Below, one piece after another: positions 1 to 7,981 of a stretch of DNA of 64,000 bases (position 1 is its first letter; each line of letters opens with the position of its first letter). The DNA lies in assembly GCF_001956045.1 (NCBI RefSeq), contig NZ_MRTH01000026.1:1-64000 (forward strand). The letters are read 5' to 3'. Under the pieces are notes generated by a model. The model searched no databases, was not told where the DNA came from, and saw nothing but the letters and a program-made list of their open reading frames with translations. The position numbers and the translations under genes were made by a program. Origin of the DNA: Paenibacillus sp. FSL H7-0331. GTDB lineage: Bacteria; Bacillota; Bacilli; Paenibacillales; NBRC-103111.

Positions 1-17
1 CCTTTGATAAAAGGCAT
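1..17 (-). CDS. 5' end of a gene running off the left edge
   Basis: Only the first codons (M-P-F-I-K) lie in the window. The start is chosen because a strong ribosome binding site, AAAGGAGATGAG, precedes the ATG at 17 with good spacing. Nothing can be said about the product. Confidence 0.5.
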
Positions 18-183
18 AAACGCTCATCTCCTTTTATATAGAGATTCGACAAAGACCATTCATTTCCATGCCAACAACAAAGATTTATGAGTAATTGTTA
101 GACAGTCTGACGTATCCTGCTTTCTTTAGGCCGACAAGAGTCTTTCATACCTGTCCCTCAGTTTTATTGGATATCATTTCTAT

Positions 184-510
184 TTATTTCACTTCTTTAT
201 GTTTATATATTTTACCTTGATTTAAATCCGTAGCACTCGGTCCTATTTGAACCCATGTCCCTACACCTCTATCTGTATATATGTACACATTATTGGGTTC
301 ATCTTTAAATACGACATTTATCGCGTATTTAGGCATTTTTCCATAGTGCCCTTCAATGCTTACGATATCGGAATCCTTATACTGTTTTTCATTAATGAGA
401 TAATTCTTCAGGTCCTTTTCTAGTCTATTAACTTGAAATTCAATATAACCGTAAATGCTTAGGGACAATACTAGAATAATAGATAATATACAAATTATTA
501 CATTTTTCAC
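184..510 (-). CDS. Small membrane-anchored protein, DUF3139-like
   Basis: A protein of about 108 residues with one hydrophobic N-terminal segment (residues 4-22) and a polar extracytoplasmic part containing a tyrosine- and valine-rich stretch. It resembles the DUF3139 family of small Bacillales proteins of unknown function. I chose the GTG at 510 because AAAGGG lies 8 bases upstream; the GTG at 519 overlaps that site. It is divergent from the cysteine hydrolase gene at 596. The family call rests on overall shape, not on a search. Confidence 0.65.
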   Translation of the reverse strand: MKNVIICILSIILVLSLSIYGYIEFQVNRLEKDLKNYLINEKQYKDSDIVSIEGHYGKMPKYAINVVFKDEPNNVYIYTDRGVGTWVQIGPSATDLNQGKIYKHKEVK

Positions 511-595
511 ATTTTTCACCCTTTTTTAGTTGATTTTTACTAATATTTGGATTATATTACTATTATATCAAAATAAAGGAGAGATGATAGTAGAG

Positions 596-1225
596 ATGAT
601 AACTAGATTTTCACGACTGTTAGTAATTGCTTTAGCATTAATTATTTTCATTGTCCCCATGTCAGCACAGGCAGCACCAACAAATGAAGCGCCCATTTAC
701 CCTAATTTCGTCCCTAATAACAACCCTGAGTTCAGTATCAGTGGCACAAGCAGTATCAGCGCCTCGCCTGTAATGCATGTGGGGGACGTTCTTTACTCAA
801 GTAAAACTTTTGGAGGTTCAACACAAATTGTAGGACATGTTGGGATAGTAGGTCCCGATTATCTTATTTATCACGTAACGCCGGGTGCCAATGGAGGAAT
901 TGGTGATACTTTAGAGACCTATATGAACAGGCATGGAGCAGGTGAAACAATTCAAGTTTATAAATACAAAAATGCTTCCGGAGAAAACGCTGCAGCCTGG
1001 GCGAAATATAATTATTCTTATGCAAAATCATATGGTATTGAATTTGCAAAATTAAGTGTAATGGATCCGAACTATTGCTCCAAATTTCTCTGGCAAGCAT
1101 TTTTTTATGGTGAAGGATACGATATGACAGGGAAAAGTCTGAATCCTAGCACTACCACAATTATATATCCTTCCAGTTTCACAGGCAGTGTATATTTTTA
1201 TTATCAAGGCTCGTTTACGGTATAA
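596..1225 (+). CDS. Secreted YiiX/NlpC-P60-like permuted cysteine hydrolase
   Basis: About 209 residues with a signal peptide (hydrophobic core LLVIALALIIFIV, cleavage near AQA-A). The mature part has the order typical of circularly permuted papain-like hydrolases: first GDVLY and the histidine motif GHVGIV, then the cysteine motif YCSKFLW. Such proteins cleave amide or ester bonds in peptidoglycan peptides or lipids; the substrate here is unknown. The ATG at 596 is preferred because GGAGAG ends 12 bases upstream, while the in-frame ATG at 584 touches it. A terminator follows at 1242. Confidence 0.7.
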   Translation: MITRFSRLLVIALALIIFIVPMSAQAAPTNEAPIYPNFVPNNNPEFSISGTSSISASPVMHVGDVLYSSKTFGGSTQIVGHVGIVGPDYLIYHVTPGANGGIGDTLETYMNRHGAGETIQVYKYKNASGENAAAWAKYNYSYAKSYGIEFAKLSVMDPNYCSKFLWQAFFYGEGYDMTGKSLNPSTTTIIYPSSFTGSVYFYYQGSFTV

Positions 1226-1241
1226 TCAAATAATTTACTTA

Positions 1242-1265
1242 AACCCACTCAATTATGAGTGGGTT
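1242..1265 (+). terminator. Rho-independent terminator of the cysteine hydrolase gene
   Basis: Nine-base stem AACCCACTC / GAGTGGGTT with a six-base loop, starting 17 bases after the stop codon and followed by an AT-rich tract. Confidence 0.75.
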
Positions 1266-1293
1266 ATTATATTTCATAATAGATCTATGTCCC

Positions 1294-1674
1294 TCACTCC
1301 TTCATTTTAATCAGCAATCCTTGCACGTACTCACCCATCATAATACTGATCCTCGATCTCACTACATCGCGCATAACAGAAAACGGATACTCATAGCCGC
1401 GGCAAATATATTTATAGTGCAAGTCATCATCCATGCGGTTATCTTCGAAGACCTTGATTTGTCTGGACCTGAGCTCATTTTTATTTTTGACCATTTCGGC
1501 ATGAATTCGATTCATTAGGATCTGTGCTGCAGCAATGTAATACCTGCGCAACATGTTGGTGGATAGTTCGAATTCCTTGCCGTTCTTCTCTATCATGGTA
1601 AGCATCATGGGCAGCAGCAGCGAGTTGAGTATCATTTCCTGTTCTTCTTCGGTGGGTTTTTGTACAGTCGTCAC
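1294..1674 (-). CDS. Conserved hypothetical protein, YhjD-like
   Basis: About 126 residues, mostly helical and charged, without signal peptide. Features are an EEEQEMILNSLLLPMML stretch near the N-terminus and a C-terminal R-x-R-I-x-x-[ML] region. The shape (short leading helix with LP, then a basic KxIKV segment) recalls B. subtilis YhjD, a sporulation-associated protein of unknown function; this is a memory-based resemblance only. The GTG start at 1674 overlaps the TGA stop of the upstream gene (GTGA), with AGGGAG 9 bases before it, so the two are probably translationally coupled. Confidence 0.6.
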   Translation of the reverse strand: MTTVQKPTEEEQEMILNSLLLPMMLTMIEKNGKEFELSTNMLRRYYIAAAQILMNRIHAEMVKNKNELRSRQIKVFEDNRMDDDLHYKYICRGYEYPFSVMRDVVRSRISIMMGEYVQGLLIKMKE

Positions 1675-1880
1675 GCTATCACTCTCCCTGCTGCCGGTTG
1701 TACCGCGAGTATGTTGTAGATCCTGAATACCCGCAGCGCTTTCCTTTGCAGGCAATAGGCATTCACATTACCTGATTTGACGGACCTGACTTCGATAAGC
1801 CGCTGAGTGATTAGTCCTTCCGCACCTAAGTAAATGATCTCAATAGTTTTGCCGATGTGCTTTATGATTTCCTTTTCCAA
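1671..1880 (-). CDS. Small WYL-like domain protein
   Basis: 69 residues starting at TTG 1880, which has GGAGGTG 5 bases upstream; an upstream in-frame ATG at 1982 lacks a binding site. The pattern I-E-I-x-Y, then RLIEVRSV, then an aromatic/arginine segment and R-V-F-R-I-x-N-I-L-A-V resembles the core of the WYL domain, which in larger proteins binds nucleic acid or nucleotides and controls an attached HTH. Here the domain stands alone, without HTH. Its stop overlaps the start of the YhjD-like gene by four bases. Confidence 0.6.
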   Translation of the reverse strand: MEKEIIKHIGKTIEIIYLGAEGLITQRLIEVRSVKSGNVNAYCLQRKALRVFRIYNILAVQPAAGRVIA

Positions 1881-2005
1881 AGCAAACACCTCCAAATTAT
1901 ACGAACATATATTCTTATTATATCCATGATAAGCGAACGTATATCCCCATTTCAAGAGGTATTTTTTAGGTCGTTTCTTCAATGTAATTGAATACAGATG
2001 AAAAT

Positions 2006-2029
2006 ACCCACCAGCAATAGCTAGTGGGT
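2006..2029 (-). terminator. Rho-independent terminator of the first secreted-array gene
   Basis: On the minus strand ACCCACTAGC / GCTGGTGGGT with a four-base loop and an ATTTT tract, 7 bases after the stop at 2037. Confidence 0.7.
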
Positions 2030-2036
2030 TACAATT

Positions 2037-3317
2037 TTACTGTGCTGCCATCATTTCCATTTCAGAAATACCGAAATAATTTCCATTTCCATGATTGTCT
2101 ATTAAATATATTCTCCAATATTTGAAACTATTTGTAGGAGTCCAGGCAAACTCTTGAATCGATGAGTTTGGTAATGCTATTCCTGTATACTGATCTATCC
2201 ATGATGTGTTATCTGATGACGCTTGTACTTTAAAGTTTTTCATTCCTACACGGTAGTTATCAAATATAGCTGCTTGATAACGCAATTTCGCAATAGCCTT
2301 TTCGCTGCCAAAATCAACCTTAATCCATTCATTAGTAAGATGGCCTGAGCTTGTAAAGTATGCATTGACATCATTACCAGCATTCCACACATTATTAAAT
2401 GCTTTTTCAGGACCTTGTGTGCTCCAATTGGTACTGCTGGAGAATGCAGAGGAAGGCAATCCATCAGTCAAGTCAACAGAATAAGTCTGAGCTAATGTTT
2501 TAGCATTAGGGCTATTCGATATGACTGAAATATTAGGAATTTCATCACTTGTTTTAATTGCAAAATAATAAGTTGTATTTGGGTTTAATCCTGTGATCTC
2601 CATAGATTGATTGTTACCAGCAATAGCAGGAGCAGGCTCACCACTTACTTGTGTTGCGATTGCCCAATTGGCTTCAGTTATGGGCGAGGTACTGTAACGA
2701 ATATCGTAGTAAGTAGCCGTTCCTACCGTTCCATCGTTACCTGGAGCAGTCCAGTTTAAAGTGATAGAAGTTAAAGTCGGGCTTCCAGCAGTCAGGTTCA
2801 TCACGGCAGCGGGCGCAGTTGTGTCAGCAGGCGGACGAGATGTACCCAGGTCATCTTTAACAATGACTCTCTCCGTACCATGCTTACTATCTACCCAACC
2901 TCTCGCTAGAATAGTAGAAGTTCCAGATTCGGATACTAATTTTCCTGAATACACTCGTTCCGAACAACTCTGCTGGCTTCCATAATTAATATGATACAAT
3001 CCCGCTGCATTCTTAGTAAGGGTAGAGATGGTACCCGGTGTCACTGTAGATTCGATCCCATCATACGAAGTTCCGGTTGATGTAAATTCTGTTCCATCCT
3101 TTTTATATAAGTGCAAAGTAACATTAGCCGAGGTATCCTTTGTATTAACAAATTCAAAAGAAAACTCAATGGGGTTATTTGGACCGCAGTATGTATTCAT
3201 GGGAACTTGAAAAGTTAATTCAGTTTGTATTGCCGCTTCAGCACCTACAACTGTGAATGGTAACGATGTACCAACTAAGCTTAACAAAACTAGTGATTTT
3301 GTTATTATTGATTTCAC
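2037..3317 (-). CDS. Secreted FN3 and discoidin-like (F5/8 C) protein
   Basis: About 426 residues. A signal peptide (ITKSLVLLSLVGTSLPF, cleavage near AEA) is followed by a beta-rich region with two cysteines (about 25-155), a fibronectin III module (about 170-275, ending in the TTYYFAI signature) and a C-terminal F5/8 type C domain (about 285-425, with the typical SSSTNWSTQGPEKAFNN opening and KYWRIY strand). Discoidin domains usually bind glycans. The GTG at 3317 is chosen because AAAGGAG lies 9 bases upstream. It is 42 bases downstream of the next array gene and may be co-transcribed with it. It lacks the shared leader and the unknown C-terminal module of its neighbours. Confidence 0.8.
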   Translation of the reverse strand: MKSIITKSLVLLSLVGTSLPFTVVGAEAAIQTELTFQVPMNTYCGPNNPIEFSFEFVNTKDTSANVTLHLYKKDGTEFTSTGTSYDGIESTVTPGTISTLTKNAAGLYHINYGSQQSCSERVYSGKLVSESGTSTILARGWVDSKHGTERVIVKDDLGTSRPPADTTAPAAVMNLTAGSPTLTSITLNWTAPGNDGTVGTATYYDIRYSTSPITEANWAIATQVSGEPAPAIAGNNQSMEITGLNPNTTYYFAIKTSDEIPNISVISNSPNAKTLAQTYSVDLTDGLPSSAFSSSTNWSTQGPEKAFNNVWNAGNDVNAYFTSSGHLTNEWIKVDFGSEKAIAKLRYQAAIFDNYRVGMKNFKVQASSDNTSWIDQYTGIALPNSSIQEFAWTPTNSFKYWRIYLIDNHGNGNYFGISEMEMMAAQ

Positions 3318-3359
3318 TATAATTGCTCCTTTAATGTGCATATATTTGGGATGTAATAC

Positions 3360-4358
3360 TTATGGTGCCGGGGTATACTCATTAACTTCATATAATTCGA
3401 TCTTATTAAATGCGATATTATCCTTGCGTGTTAGGAAGCTCGCTTTGTTGAACGATTTATTGATCGTATAGACTTCTGCCCCAGTCCCAGCTGCTCGTGC
3501 AGCATACCAGGTTGTGAAGCTGTTTACTTCGGTCATGGATAGATCGTATTCTTTTTCAAGACCGCTGACGAGGGTAATAACCAGTAAGGCCCTGTTGCCT
3601 GTAGGTGGCGTTACTGTTCCTTGTGGTGTAGCTGAAGCTTCATTTGAATTACCGCTCTCTCCACCTGCATTTAAGGCTGTAACCACGTAATAATAGGTTG
3701 TGCCGTTAGTAACGGTAGTATCTGTGTAAGGAGAAGCGTAAACGTTGCTGGCAACCGTTGTGTAAGGGCCACCGGCAGTTGTGGAACGTTTGATGTTATA
3801 TCCAGTGGCTCCACTAACAGTGGGCCATGAAAGAACGATTTTAGCATTTTCTGAAGCAGCTACTAAACTTGGATTTTGAGGCAGTGGGTTAGATCCAACC
3901 ACACCAGGGAACACATCAAATTCATTGAAAATGTTCGTCGTTGAATTTACGCAAACAACCTTTCTTACTCCAGTTTTGACCGTAGATATATTATGTTGTA
4001 CACCATCTCCTGTAGCAGTAAAAGTTGTCCCAATTTGTGTACCATTAGCATCAAAAAATCTTAAGGAACACCTGCTATTGTCGTCCTTATATTTGTAAGA
4101 AGAGATTGTTTGATCACTTTGAAATTCGTACCATGTGTATCTGCCGAATCCTCCAGTAACTGAAGTTGATTCATTGTTATCTGTAAGAAGCATTGTTGTG
4201 CTATCTATTGTTGTAGGAACAGATGTTGTGTTTGATAAATTGGTTATATTCATTGGCTTTCCATCCAGCAAACCACCAGGATAGGCAAAAACAGATGAAA
4301 ATGGGACAATCAAAAATAATACTGCGGCGAGCAAAAAAACAGATAAAAAGCTTTTCAA
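3360..4358 (-). CDS. Secreted array protein: unknown N-domain, FN3, one C-terminal module
   Basis: About 332 residues. The TTG at 4358 is taken as start: AAGGGAGAG lies just upstream, and the same arrangement recurs before five paralogues; the signal peptide (LKSFLSVFLLAAVLFLIV, cleavage after VFA) then begins at the start. Order: a beta-sandwich-like N-domain of about 150 residues unlike its paralogues, one FN3 module with the array signature YNIKRSTTAGGPYTTVASN, and a C-terminal module of about 75 residues (YDLS, TWYAARAAGTG, FLTRKD, FNKIELYE). Extracellular; function unknown, a binding or surface role is inferred from the domain plan. Confidence 0.75.
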   Translation of the reverse strand: MKSFLSVFLLAAVLFLIVPFSSVFAYPGGLLDGKPMNITNLSNTTSVPTTIDSTTMLLTDNNESTSVTGGFGRYTWYEFQSDQTISSYKYKDDNSRCSLRFFDANGTQIGTTFTATGDGVQHNISTVKTGVRKVVCVNSTTNIFNEFDVFPGVVGSNPLPQNPSLVAASENAKIVLSWPTVSGATGYNIKRSTTAGGPYTTVASNVYASPYTDTTVTNGTTYYYVVTALNAGGESGNSNEASATPQGTVTPPTGNRALLVITLVSGLEKEYDLSMTEVNSFTTWYAARAAGTGAEVYTINKSFNKASFLTRKDNIAFNKIELYEVNEYTPAP

Positions 4359-4382
4359 GAAAATCTCTCCCTTATCTACCAA

Positions 4383-4504
4383 ATTTTTATTAATTCAACA
4401 TTTGATAGATTACAAGATATTCCATGGATTGTCTAAACTTATAATCCCAATTATTGTAATTATAGGCTTGTAAACGGTAATGAATTTGTAAAGTCATGGA
4501 AACG
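4383..4504 (-). promoter_or_regulatory. Conserved leader block upstream of array gene 3360-4358
   Basis: One of six related intergenic blocks. Read on the minus strand it contains, in order, TTTACAAA, CATTACCGTTT, an AATTACAATAA element, TTTAGACAATCCATGG and TTGTAATCTA. A weak sigma-A-like pair (TAGACA, 17 bases, TAATCT) is conserved, as is the inverted repeat TTACAATA / TATTGTAA; the promoter assignment is tentative. Confidence 0.55.
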
Positions 4505-4538
4505 AAAAAAGCCTCAGTCCCGAAGGAAGAGAGCTTTT
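4505..4538 (-). terminator. Terminator of array gene 4571-6088
   Basis: Imperfect stem AAGCTCTC / TGAGGCTT followed by TTTTTCG on the minus strand, in the same position after the stop as in the other array genes. Confidence 0.55.
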
Positions 4539-4570
4539 CCTTTATTTCTCATTCAATTCTAATTAAAACA

Positions 4571-6088
4571 TTAGTTAAAATCTTCGGAATCATAGGAAGA
4601 AATCTTATCAAATATCACGACTTCATGCCTAGCTAAGAATGGACCTTTTTTCAACGGATTTTCAAATGTGTAACGAGCTGGACCCGTACCAGCGGATTTT
4701 GCATCATGCCAAGCAACGAAAGCATTATAGTCAGCTGCAGAGAGGATAAACTCCTCTACCTTGCCGTCTGTTAAGGTAATACTTAAAGCAGTTCCAGCAG
4801 TCACTTCTGCTACTTCAGTAGGTGTTCCGCTGCCGCTAATACTATACTCATCGTAATTGAATTTTAAAATCTTGTCGAAGATCAGGCTGTTTTTTCGAGC
4901 TAAGAAAGAGCCTTTCAGGTGTTGATTCGTAAATGAATATTTTGCTGGTCCTGTACCTGCTGCTTTGGCGTCAAACCAAGCAAGGAACGTGGTTAACTCC
5001 GTTTGGCTGAGGTTGTATTCAAATGTATCGCCATTCGTCATTGTTGTAGTAAGTATTATTCTGCTTGTTCCCATGGGAGTAGCTGAAGCTTCGTTTGAGT
5101 TTCCACTCTCACCACTCGCGTCGAGAGCTGTTACTACGTAGTAGTAAGTTATGCCGTTGGTGACTGCAGTGTCGGTGTAGGGCGAACCATAAACGTTATT
5201 GGCAACTGTGGTATAAGGCCCGCTTGGTGTCGTCGAACGCTTGATATTGTAGCCGGTAGCTCCGGTTACTGTAGGCCATGTAAGGTTGACTTGGGCATTA
5301 CCAGCTACTGCTATTAGATTTATAGGAGCATCGGGTGCTGGAACTACAGGTGCTGTGGGTTTTGCAGAAGCTTCGTTTGAGCTGGCGCCTTCTCCTGCGT
5401 TATTAACGGCTGAAATTACATAATAATAGGTAGTACCGTTGGTAACAGTTGTGTCGGTATATGGCGATCCCGCAACATTACTTGCAACTGTGGTATAGGG
5501 ACCGCCTGCTGTTGTAGAACGTTTTACGTTGTAGCCGGTAGCTCCAGTTACATTTGTCCAAGATAAGTCGATTTGTGCATTGCTTGGTGCTGCACTTAAC
5601 CCTAAAGGCACGGAAGGTATTTGAACAACATTCGAAACATACCACTCTCTTAATGTTCCTGAAGTATTTACATGAGTGGCTACAATTTTTACGTTTGGTA
5701 CATTTATTGAATGATATGAAGGATCATTTGCAGCAATTGTATATGTAAATAACCTTGTATTACTAGTTCCATCATAAAAAGCTAAAGTTACAGCTTGTGA
5801 AGCATAGTATCTTATACTGGTTATTGTGGTCGGTGTGTTACTCACTTTAACGTAATACCAATACGTAGAGCTGATATTATTTGTTGTGGAATCGTTGCCG
5901 TCAACATCAGTTTTCCCAGCTGAAATTAAATTACTATATGTCACCGAATAGGGGGTATCTGGTGTTTCAATAATTCCATAGTAGGAATCAATCAGTATAT
6001 TCCCTGGAATGGGTGCAGCAAAAACAGATGAAACAGGAACCAATAAACATGTAATTATTGCAAAAATTAGAACTGAAAAATACTTCAA
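4571..6088 (-). CDS. Secreted array protein: unknown N-domain, two FN3, two C-terminal modules
   Basis: About 505 residues from the TTG at 6088 (RBS GGGAGAG, ATTTG spacing). A signal peptide (FSVLIFAIITCLLVPVSSVFA) is followed by a unique N-domain (about 25-165, possibly a galactose-binding-like fold), two FN3 modules in tandem with YNVKRSTTAGGPY and YNIKRSTTPSGPY signatures, and two tandem copies of the unknown module (FDAKAAGTGP...FLARKN and HDAKSAGTGP...FLARHE). The final 165 residues are nearly identical to the ends of the proteins at 10441 and 14821, also at nucleotide level. Confidence 0.75.
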   Translation of the reverse strand: MKYFSVLIFAIITCLLVPVSSVFAAPIPGNILIDSYYGIIETPDTPYSVTYSNLISAGKTDVDGNDSTTNNISSTYWYYVKVSNTPTTITSIRYYASQAVTLAFYDGTSNTRLFTYTIAANDPSYHSINVPNVKIVATHVNTSGTLREWYVSNVVQIPSVPLGLSAAPSNAQIDLSWTNVTGATGYNVKRSTTAGGPYTTVASNVAGSPYTDTTVTNGTTYYYVISAVNNAGEGASSNEASAKPTAPVVPAPDAPINLIAVAGNAQVNLTWPTVTGATGYNIKRSTTPSGPYTTVANNVYGSPYTDTAVTNGITYYYVVTALDASGESGNSNEASATPMGTSRIILTTTMTNGDTFEYNLSQTELTTFLAWFDAKAAGTGPAKYSFTNQHLKGSFLARKNSLIFDKILKFNYDEYSISGSGTPTEVAEVTAGTALSITLTDGKVEEFILSAADYNAFVAWHDAKSAGTGPARYTFENPLKKGPFLARHEVVIFDKISSYDSEDFN

Positions 6089-6112
6089 ACAAATCTCTCC
6101 CTTATATTCCAA

Positions 6113-6232
6113 TTTATTATGTATAAGACAAATAGTAGATTACAATATATTCCATGGATTGTCTAAACTTATAATCCCATTTAATGTAATTAAAGGATTG
6201 AAAGCGGTGATGATTCTGTAATGTCATGAAAA
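6113..6232 (-). promoter_or_regulatory. Conserved leader block upstream of array gene 4571-6088
   Basis: Second copy of the leader family. Candidate -35 TAGACA at 6160-6165 and -10 TAATCT at 6137-6142 (17-base spacer, minus strand). The CCATGG between them is present in five of the six blocks. Confidence 0.55.
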
Positions 6233-6238
6233 ACAAAA

Positions 6239-6269
6239 AAAGCCCTCAATTCGAAGGAGCGAGGGCTTT
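6239..6269 (-). terminator. Terminator of the Kelch gene
   Basis: Perfect nine-base stem AAAGCCCTC / GAGGGCTTT followed on the minus strand by a run of T. Confidence 0.8.
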
Positions 6270-6277
6270 GCTGTATT

Positions 6278-7777
6278 TTATGGAGCAGGTGTATACTCAT
6301 TAACTTCGTATAGCTCAATCTTATTAAATGCGATATTATCCTTACGCGTTAGAAAGCTGGCTTTGTTGAACGATTTATTGATCGTGTAGACCTCAGGTCC
6401 AGTCCCAGCAGCGCGAGCAGCGTACCAGGTTGTGAAGCTGTTTACTTCGGTTATTGATAGATCGTATTCTTTTTCAAGGCCACTAACAAGGGTGATAACA
6501 AGTAGTGCCCTGTTGCCTGTAGGTGGTGTTACTGTTCCTTGAGGCGTAGCTGATGCCTCGTTTGAATTCCCACTCTCTCCGCTTGAGTTCAAGGCTGTGA
6601 CTACGTAGTAGTATTTAGTTCCGTTTGTAACTGTGGTGTCCGTGTACGGCGAACCGTAGACGTTGCTGGCTATTGTGGTGTAAGGACCACCTGCCGTTGT
6701 GGAGCGCTTGATGTTGTAGCCTGTTGCTCCGTCAACTGTTGTCCAATTTAGTGTTACTTGAGCGTTACCAGCGGTTGCTGCGAGGTTTATTGGAGCCACA
6801 GGTACTGTTAATGAAGGTGTATATTCATATACAGTGGGGCTATACGTATTCCCAGTCCCGTTATATCCACTTATTACATACAATTTACCATTAACACTAA
6901 CAGTTGCTTGAAAGCCTTTAACCTCAGGCATATTTGCTTTATTAGTCCAAGTATCTAATAGAGGATCGTATTCATATAGTGTGGAAGTTCCTGAAGCTCC
7001 TCCAGCCACATAAATTTTCCCATTCATTGCAGTCGCAGAAGCAGTAAGATATGTTAAAGAATTGATTGGAAGGCTAGCTTTCGTTGAGTAAGTATCTGTG
7101 ACAGGGTCATAAGCTATAACTTCGTTTGTTGAACTAGCTGATGGCCCCTTTGCACCACCGATAAGGTATATTTTCCCATTAACTACCGCCGTGCCAAAAT
7201 GATATCTTGCTGTCGACAAATCCGTTTTTGTCGTCCAAGTGTCAGTTGAAGTATCGTAAACTTCAACCTTTATTCCTCCTGTAGTACTATATTGAGTTGT
7301 ACCGCCGATAGCATAAATTTTCCCGCCAACCTCTGCCAATCCAAGTGAATGCCTTCCTGTCGGCATATTTGTCTTTACCGTCCAGTTATCTGTGGAGGGG
7401 TCGTAGACTTGGACACGATTACTAAATCCTAATTCGTTAACTCCTGATTGTCCGCCTATTACATAAATCTTCCCATTAACTGTCAGCGCATTGGTATATG
7501 AAGCTGAGTAAGGCATATTTTTTTTCGAAGCCCATGTGTTCAGAACAGGGTCAAACATGTAAGTTAAAGTTGAATATGTAATAGCTGGTGCTGTACCAAA
7601 TTGCCCACCCATTACGTATACTTTCCCATCAAATCCAGAACCTAATAAATGTCCACTTGCTGTTGGTATATCTGCTTTCTGAACCCATACATCTCCAGCC
7701 GCAAATGCTGGCACCACCATCGAAAGTGCCATAAACACCATCAAAACCAACATAGTCAATAACTTAATTCTTCTCAA
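6278..7777 (-). CDS. Secreted Kelch-repeat array protein with FN3 and one C-terminal module
   Basis: About 499 residues from the TTG at 7777. After a signal peptide (LLTMLVLMVFMALSMVVPAFA) come six Kelch repeats (about 25-335) shown by the blades VMGGQ, VIGGQ, AIGGT, LIGGA, VAGGA and VISGY, each followed by a V/EYDP-type strand and a central W; six blades can close a propeller. Then one FN3 module and one copy of the unknown C-terminal module, almost the same as in the protein at 3360. Kelch propellers bind proteins or act as oxidases; no copper-oxidase signature is seen, so binding is inferred. Confidence 0.85.
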   Translation of the reverse strand: MRRIKLLTMLVLMVFMALSMVVPAFAAGDVWVQKADIPTASGHLLGSGFDGKVYVMGGQFGTAPAITYSTLTYMFDPVLNTWASKKNMPYSASYTNALTVNGKIYVIGGQSGVNELGFSNRVQVYDPSTDNWTVKTNMPTGRHSLGLAEVGGKIYAIGGTTQYSTTGGIKVEVYDTSTDTWTTKTDLSTARYHFGTAVVNGKIYLIGGAKGPSASSTNEVIAYDPVTDTYSTKASLPINSLTYLTASATAMNGKIYVAGGASGTSTLYEYDPLLDTWTNKANMPEVKGFQATVSVNGKLYVISGYNGTGNTYSPTVYEYTPSLTVPVAPINLAATAGNAQVTLNWTTVDGATGYNIKRSTTAGGPYTTIASNVYGSPYTDTTVTNGTKYYYVVTALNSSGESGNSNEASATPQGTVTPPTGNRALLVITLVSGLEKEYDLSITEVNSFTTWYAARAAGTGPEVYTINKSFNKASFLTRKDNIAFNKIELYEVNEYTPAP

Positions 7778-7801
7778 ACAAATCTCTCCCTTAATTTCCA
7801 T

Positions 7802-7920
7802 ATTTTTATGTATCCAACATTTGATAGATTACAATATATTCCATGGTATGTCTAAACTTTTATTCCCTTTTATTGTAATTTTAGGTTTGTGAACGGTAAT
7901 GGCTTTGTAAAGTCATGGAA
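7802..7920 (-). promoter_or_regulatory. Conserved leader block upstream of the Kelch gene
   Basis: Third copy of the leader family, with TAGACA and TAATCT 17 bases apart, CCATGG, and the inverted repeat TTACAATA / TATTGTAA, on the minus strand. Confidence 0.55.
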
Positions 7921-7926
7921 ATGGAA

Positions 7927-7958
7927 AAAGCCCTCAATCCCGAAGGATTGAGGGCTTT
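7927..7958 (-). terminator. Terminator of the RCC1 gene
   Basis: Perfect 14-base stem AAAGCCCTCAATCC / GGATTGAGGGCTTT closed by a TTCG tetraloop, followed by TTTTTCC on the minus strand. Confidence 0.85.
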
Positions 7959-7981
7959 GCTATGTCTTGTGCAGAATAGTA

